This document shows, one piece after another, positions 62,278 to 64,000 of a stretch of DNA of 64,000 nucleotides. Both the position numbers and the translations under genes were made by a program. Source of the stretch: Syngnathus acus (Eukaryota > Chordata > Actinopteri > Syngnathiformes > Syngnathidae); assembly GCF_901709675.1 (NCBI RefSeq), contig NC_051088.1, forward strand, positions 25,703,193 through 25,767,192. Reading direction: 5' to 3'. Position 1 is the first letter of the stretch. Each line of letters starts with the position of its first letter. Under the pieces are notes generated by a model, which saw only the letters and a list, made by a program, of their open reading frames with translations, had not been told where the DNA came from and ran no database searches.

Positions 62278-64000
62278 GATTTTAGTTTTCCTCCGAGGGA
62301 GCGATCTGACGCGGCGGCGGCGGCGACGACTTGTGGAGCTGAAAAAAAGGCTGCTTCCTGGAACAGAAGCTGGTGGGCGGGCGACGCTCTCGTGCAGGGG
62401 TGTCATTTTTGTACTTTTCTTCAGAGGGCCAATATGACTGTGTGTGAACATCTAAGAGTATTTAGATCAGGGGCGCCCAGGTCGAGCCCCTGTCTATCCA
62501 GCCTGCTGCTTATCAGCAACAATGGTGATGATTTGAATCAGGAGCGAGGGGGGAAGCAGCACTCCTGAGATAAAAAAAACAACTCGCAAGCAACATCTCT
62601 ATAAGACTTATAGAGAAACTGTCTTCACTTATACTTATAGTATAAGTGAAGACAGTTTGTCATTTTAGTATTGACACGTAAAGTCCATGCAGAATTTGTC
62701 TTGGCGGCGGCGGCAACCCAAATGCAATTAGGCCGCGGGCCGGAGTTTGACAGCCCCGCTCGTGGTCAACATCTGCGACTCCTGAGTACCCGTGCGCTAC
62801 CGTGCCAAAGTTTGGGCCCACTTAAAAATGTCATTTTTTTTAAAAATAAAATAAAATGGCTGTTTCATTCCATGCATGATGGACTAGGAAGTATAGCTGC
62901 ATGCCTCGAACATTTTGTACAGTGTGAAATAAGAACAGGAAGTTGATCAAATGCAGAGGGCCACTCGGGGTGATTCTTTTGTATTCGTGAGCTCCTTGGA
63001 TTTGGAACAAATTGGTCAAATGAATGATTTCTCTTTGAATTTGTACTCCCAAGCGGACACCGTTAGTAGAGTGGGACATTTACAAACACACTTGCGCACA
63101 TACAGGCAATCGCGCGCCCGCGCGCACACAGATTTCCTGTTTTCAATCCCAGGGAACTCCCCATTGTGCCTCCTCAAGCATATTATTTGTAGGTGTCACT
63201 CTTGTTGACAAAAGAGGTCAATACCTGGTTATTAATAGCTACGGGCCTTCATGGAGAAGAGAAAAGAACGAAACGCTCCTTCCGCATAAAGCAATACCTC
63301 CTTGTGCTGCTGCAGCAGCAGCAGCAGCCGGCGGCGCAAGGCTGCATAGACGTTTTTGCAAAGCGTGAGTGGAAATGAGCCGTTATTGGCCACTTCCTCC
63401 TTGGAGGTTTGTGTCGAGTAATCAAACACCGCCACCGCTTTGCTCCACCTACATGCAGCTCACAAAGTAAACATTTTCACCTTCTGGCAACAGAAAGGGG
63501 GCAACTAAATAGCAACAGAAAGGGGGCAACTAAAGAGCAACAAACGAGACCAGGGAACGAGGAACACCTGCACAAGGCGCAAGTGAGCAAATTGCAAGAC
63601 GCAAGGGGCGGGGCGAACGACAACACTTCTAGCGAGACAAGGAAAACGGAACTTTGACAAAAGGGACAAGAAAAAAACAAGCCAAGTCCAAATCAAAAGC
63701 AAACAAACTCAGAAGATGACATCAAACCTGCGGTGCTTGAGTCTCGCAAGCCTTATTGAGTGACGACAGAAATCCGGGCCAGCGCGCATGCGCGTGCCTG
63801 TTGGGTCACAGCCGCGCTGGAAATGTGTCGCGCGCGCCCGGAGCTGGTTAGCCTGCTCGCGCAAGTCCCCCACCCCCTGCGTGTTTCTGTCAGTGAGCTT
63901 GTTGGGCGCACGCTCGCAAGCCTCTGATTGAGGAAATCCGCTGACTGTTTGCTCCTCACGCTGACATGAAACACCCAAATGGCTCCCGCTTTCCCATGAA
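62278..64000. other. Right-hand flank, repeats and unassigned DNA
   Basis: The region holds a hAT-like element with an internal perfect hairpin (62395-62758), a TGC/CAG patch near 63310-63330, and two copies of GCAACAGAAAGGGGGCAACT (63487 and 63511). No coding exon can be assigned. A minus-strand open frame at 63709-63978 was considered and rejected. Confidence 0.4.
62395..62758. mobile_element. hAT-like non-autonomous element
   Basis: The left end CAGGGGTGTCATTTTTGTAC followed by TTCAGAGGGCCAATATGACT, and the right end GGCCGCGGGCCGGAGTTTGA followed by CAGCCCC, match the two ends of a repeat that I recall as widespread in fish. Both flanks share CTCGTG, compatible with a partly eroded target-site duplication. 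It contains the hairpin at 62616-62658. Confidence 0.55.

Noticed and set aside
63709-63978. Minus-strand open frame with GDLREQANQLRARATHFQ, faintly like a VAMP/SNARE motif
   Set aside because: The similarity covers only about 18 residues. The expected following basic and membrane parts are absent, and the frame has no convincing splice partner before the window ends.

Overview
This window is nuclear DNA from a teleost fish. The exon sequences read as vertebrate proteins with fish-like divergence, introns are often only 70-150 bp, microsatellites and minisatellites are dense, and the interspersed repeats are types common in teleosts: a tRNA-headed SINE, L2/CR1-type LINE tails, and hAT-like MITEs. 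A percomorph is my guess; the sequence alone does not fix the species.

Layout from left to right: neurofascin (minus, 1623-10466, coding region complete); an MCT2-like monocarboxylate transporter (plus, 14595-16857); a long stretch with no gene I can recognise (16858-23338); the interleukin-23 p19 subunit gene il23a (minus, 23339-24448), divergent from pan2, the catalytic subunit of the PAN2-PAN3 deadenylase (plus, 25919-34852, 25 coding exons); spats2 (minus, 38239-41941), which converges on pan2; a repeat-rich gap holding a DNA transposon and a LINE fragment; pym1 (minus, 48097-49456); an ocstamp-like gene (minus, 50733-52313); slc13a3 (minus, 54221-59381, 13 exons); and a small immunoglobulin V-set receptor gene (minus, about 61040-62277). 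The last 1.7 kb is repeat and unassigned DNA.

The exon models were built by hand from splice signals, reading phase and family similarity. For each of the eight named genes the summed coding exons are an exact multiple of three and give a protein of normal family length, which is the main support for the models. The last exon of the Ig gene and one 50-bp cytoplasmic exon of neurofascin are tentative.

Two human synteny blocks are visible: il23a-pan2 (human 12q13, with spats2, pym1 and slc16a7 on the same human arm) and ocstamp-slc13a3 (human 20q13). The genes do not form one pathway. Functionally they cover axon-glia adhesion, lactate and dicarboxylate transport, mRNA decay, exon-junction-complex recycling, cell fusion and cytokine signalling. 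The most notable structure not explained by the genes is the repeated joining of microsatellites directly to splice sites in several unrelated genes, and an il23a upstream region with TATA, kappaB-like and AP-1-like sequences.
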